64,000 bases of DNA from assembly GCF_000156335.1 (NCBI RefSeq), contig NZ_DS999213.1, positions 2,452,747-2,516,746 of the forward strand, given 5' to 3'. The notes below the pieces were generated by a model. That model had not been told where the DNA came from. It ran no database searches and was given only the letters and a program-made list of their open reading frames with translations. This stretch comes from Roseobacter sp. GAI101 (GTDB lineage Bacteria; Pseudomonadota; Alphaproteobacteria; Rhodobacterales; Rhodobacteraceae). Shown here one piece after another: positions 63,504 to 64,000 of the stretch (positions are counted from its first letter, which is position 1; every line of letters starts with the position of its first letter). The translations under genes were made by a program, and so were the position numbers.

Positions 63504-64000
63504 TCATTTTGCGGTCAAACGGCCCATTGCCCAGCGTGCAGCATCCGCCACGGCGGGGTCTGGGTCATCCGTCAGGGATCCGGCCACAGACGCAAGCGTG
63601 CTCAGCCCGGAATTGCCAATCGCATAAAGCACATTGCGCACGAACCGGTCCCGCCCGATCCGCTTGATCGGCGACCCTGAAAACCGCGCCCGGAATGCGG
63701 CGTCATCCAGGCCTGCAAGCTCGGCCAGATCGGGCGTGCCAACCCCGCCATGATAACGCATGTCACTTGCCTCCACGGCAAACTTGTTCCACGGGCAGGC
63801 CGCCAGACAATCATCGCACCCATAAATGCGGTTGCCCATCTTGCCGCGCAGTTCAAGATCGACCGGCCCCTTGTGTTCAATCGTCAGATAGGAAATGCAA
63901 CGCCGCGCATCCAGACGGTAAGGCCCAGGAAAAGCCCCTGTCGGACAGGCATCCAGACAGGACCTGCACGACCCGCAATGATCACGCTCAGCGGCATCGG
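63504..64000 (-). CDS. queG: Epoxyqueuosine reductase QueG, C-terminal part (cut by window edge)
   Basis: QueG reduces epoxyqueuosine to queuosine in tRNA. The visible 165 residues include two 4Fe-4S cluster motifs, [20 protein letters not shown] with [13 protein letters not shown], and [20 protein letters not shown], plus the C-terminal HEAT-like tail ([16 protein letters not shown]). The N-terminal half with the cobalamin-binding part lies right of the window. Confidence 0.93.
   Translation of the reverse strand, partial: DAAERDHCGSCRSCLDACPTGAFPGPYRLDARRCISYLTIEHKGPVDLELRGKMGNRIYGCDDCLAACPWNKFAVEASDMRYHGGVGTPDLAELAGLDDAAFRARFSGSPIKRIGRDRFVRNVLYAIGNSGLSTLASVAGSLTDDPDPAVADAARWAMGRLTAK

Noticed and set aside
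1-64000. CRISPR array, rRNA operon, prophage, toxin-antitoxin or known defence genes
   Set aside because: No spaced direct repeats, no rRNA-like sequence and no matching protein families were seen on either strand.

Overview
This window looks like chromosomal DNA of an alphaproteobacterium of the Rhodobacteraceae, most likely the marine Roseobacter group. The basis is the gene content and order: a Roseobacter-type flagellar block, petP-petR and petABC, a type II (RibH2-like) lumazine synthase behind an FMN riboswitch, TRAP transporters, xseB-ispA-dxs, and a CaiD/ADP-forming acyl-CoA synthetase/acyl-CoA dehydrogenase group. Genus-level assignment is not possible from sequence reading alone.

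Layout. Positions 1-7371 hold two divergent flagellar operons. The minus strand carries fliF, fliH-like, fliN and fliP (cut by the window edge); the plus strand carries fliL, a small membrane protein gene, a motE-like gene, motA and a large secreted flagellar-locus protein gene. Two of these genes show single-base frameshifts at short homopolymers (fliF near 1641, the large gene near 5545), so the block is either decaying or contains sequencing errors. An IS3-family element of exactly 1200 bp (7524-8723) ends the block, followed by tRNA-Arg(CCU). From 9.2 to 18.3 kb there are a LacI regulator, a YcaQ-type DNA glycosylase and a likely 5-oxoproline module: a D-amino-acid-dehydrogenase-like oxidoreductase, TRAP transporter DctPQM and 5-oxoprolinase PxpBCA. 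From 18.6 to 25.4 kb lies a phosphorelay cluster: a response regulator with a degenerate GGDEF-like domain, an HPt protein, a single-domain receiver, a PAS histidine kinase and a CHASE-PAS hybrid kinase. After tRNA-Lys(UUU) come dapF, mtaB, a small ABM-domain protein and a Crp/Fnr regulator. The regulator is followed by two CRP-like palindromes and a strong terminator that may mark a small RNA.

From 29.5 to 39 kb, on the minus strand, are petABC (cytochrome bc1), a GST, a PaiB-like protein, dxs-ispA-xseB and petR-petP; within this stretch an FMN riboswitch drives ribH2 on the plus strand. Then follow ilvE, a secreted cyclase-family protein, a DMT exporter and aroC. A TPP riboswitch heads thiBPQ (thiamine uptake). 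After an ExoD-like protein, an epimerase and a glycosyltransferase comes a catabolic acyl-CoA cluster: CaiD-like hydratase, ADP-forming CoA ligase, acyl-CoA dehydrogenase with an unusual Asp at the catalytic-Glu position, and a class II aldolase. The remainder is ade-amn (AMP to hypoxanthine), HU, another DMT transporter, glutathione peroxidase, msrB-msrA, an orphan HyuA and a partial queG.

I found no CRISPR array, rRNA, prophage or recognisable defence system. I did not find a clearly new biological system. The best leads are the two frameshifts and the IS junction in the flagellar block, the CRP-site/terminator-bounded transcript candidate before petC, the phosphorelay cluster with its degenerate-GGDEF output protein, and the acyl-CoA cluster.
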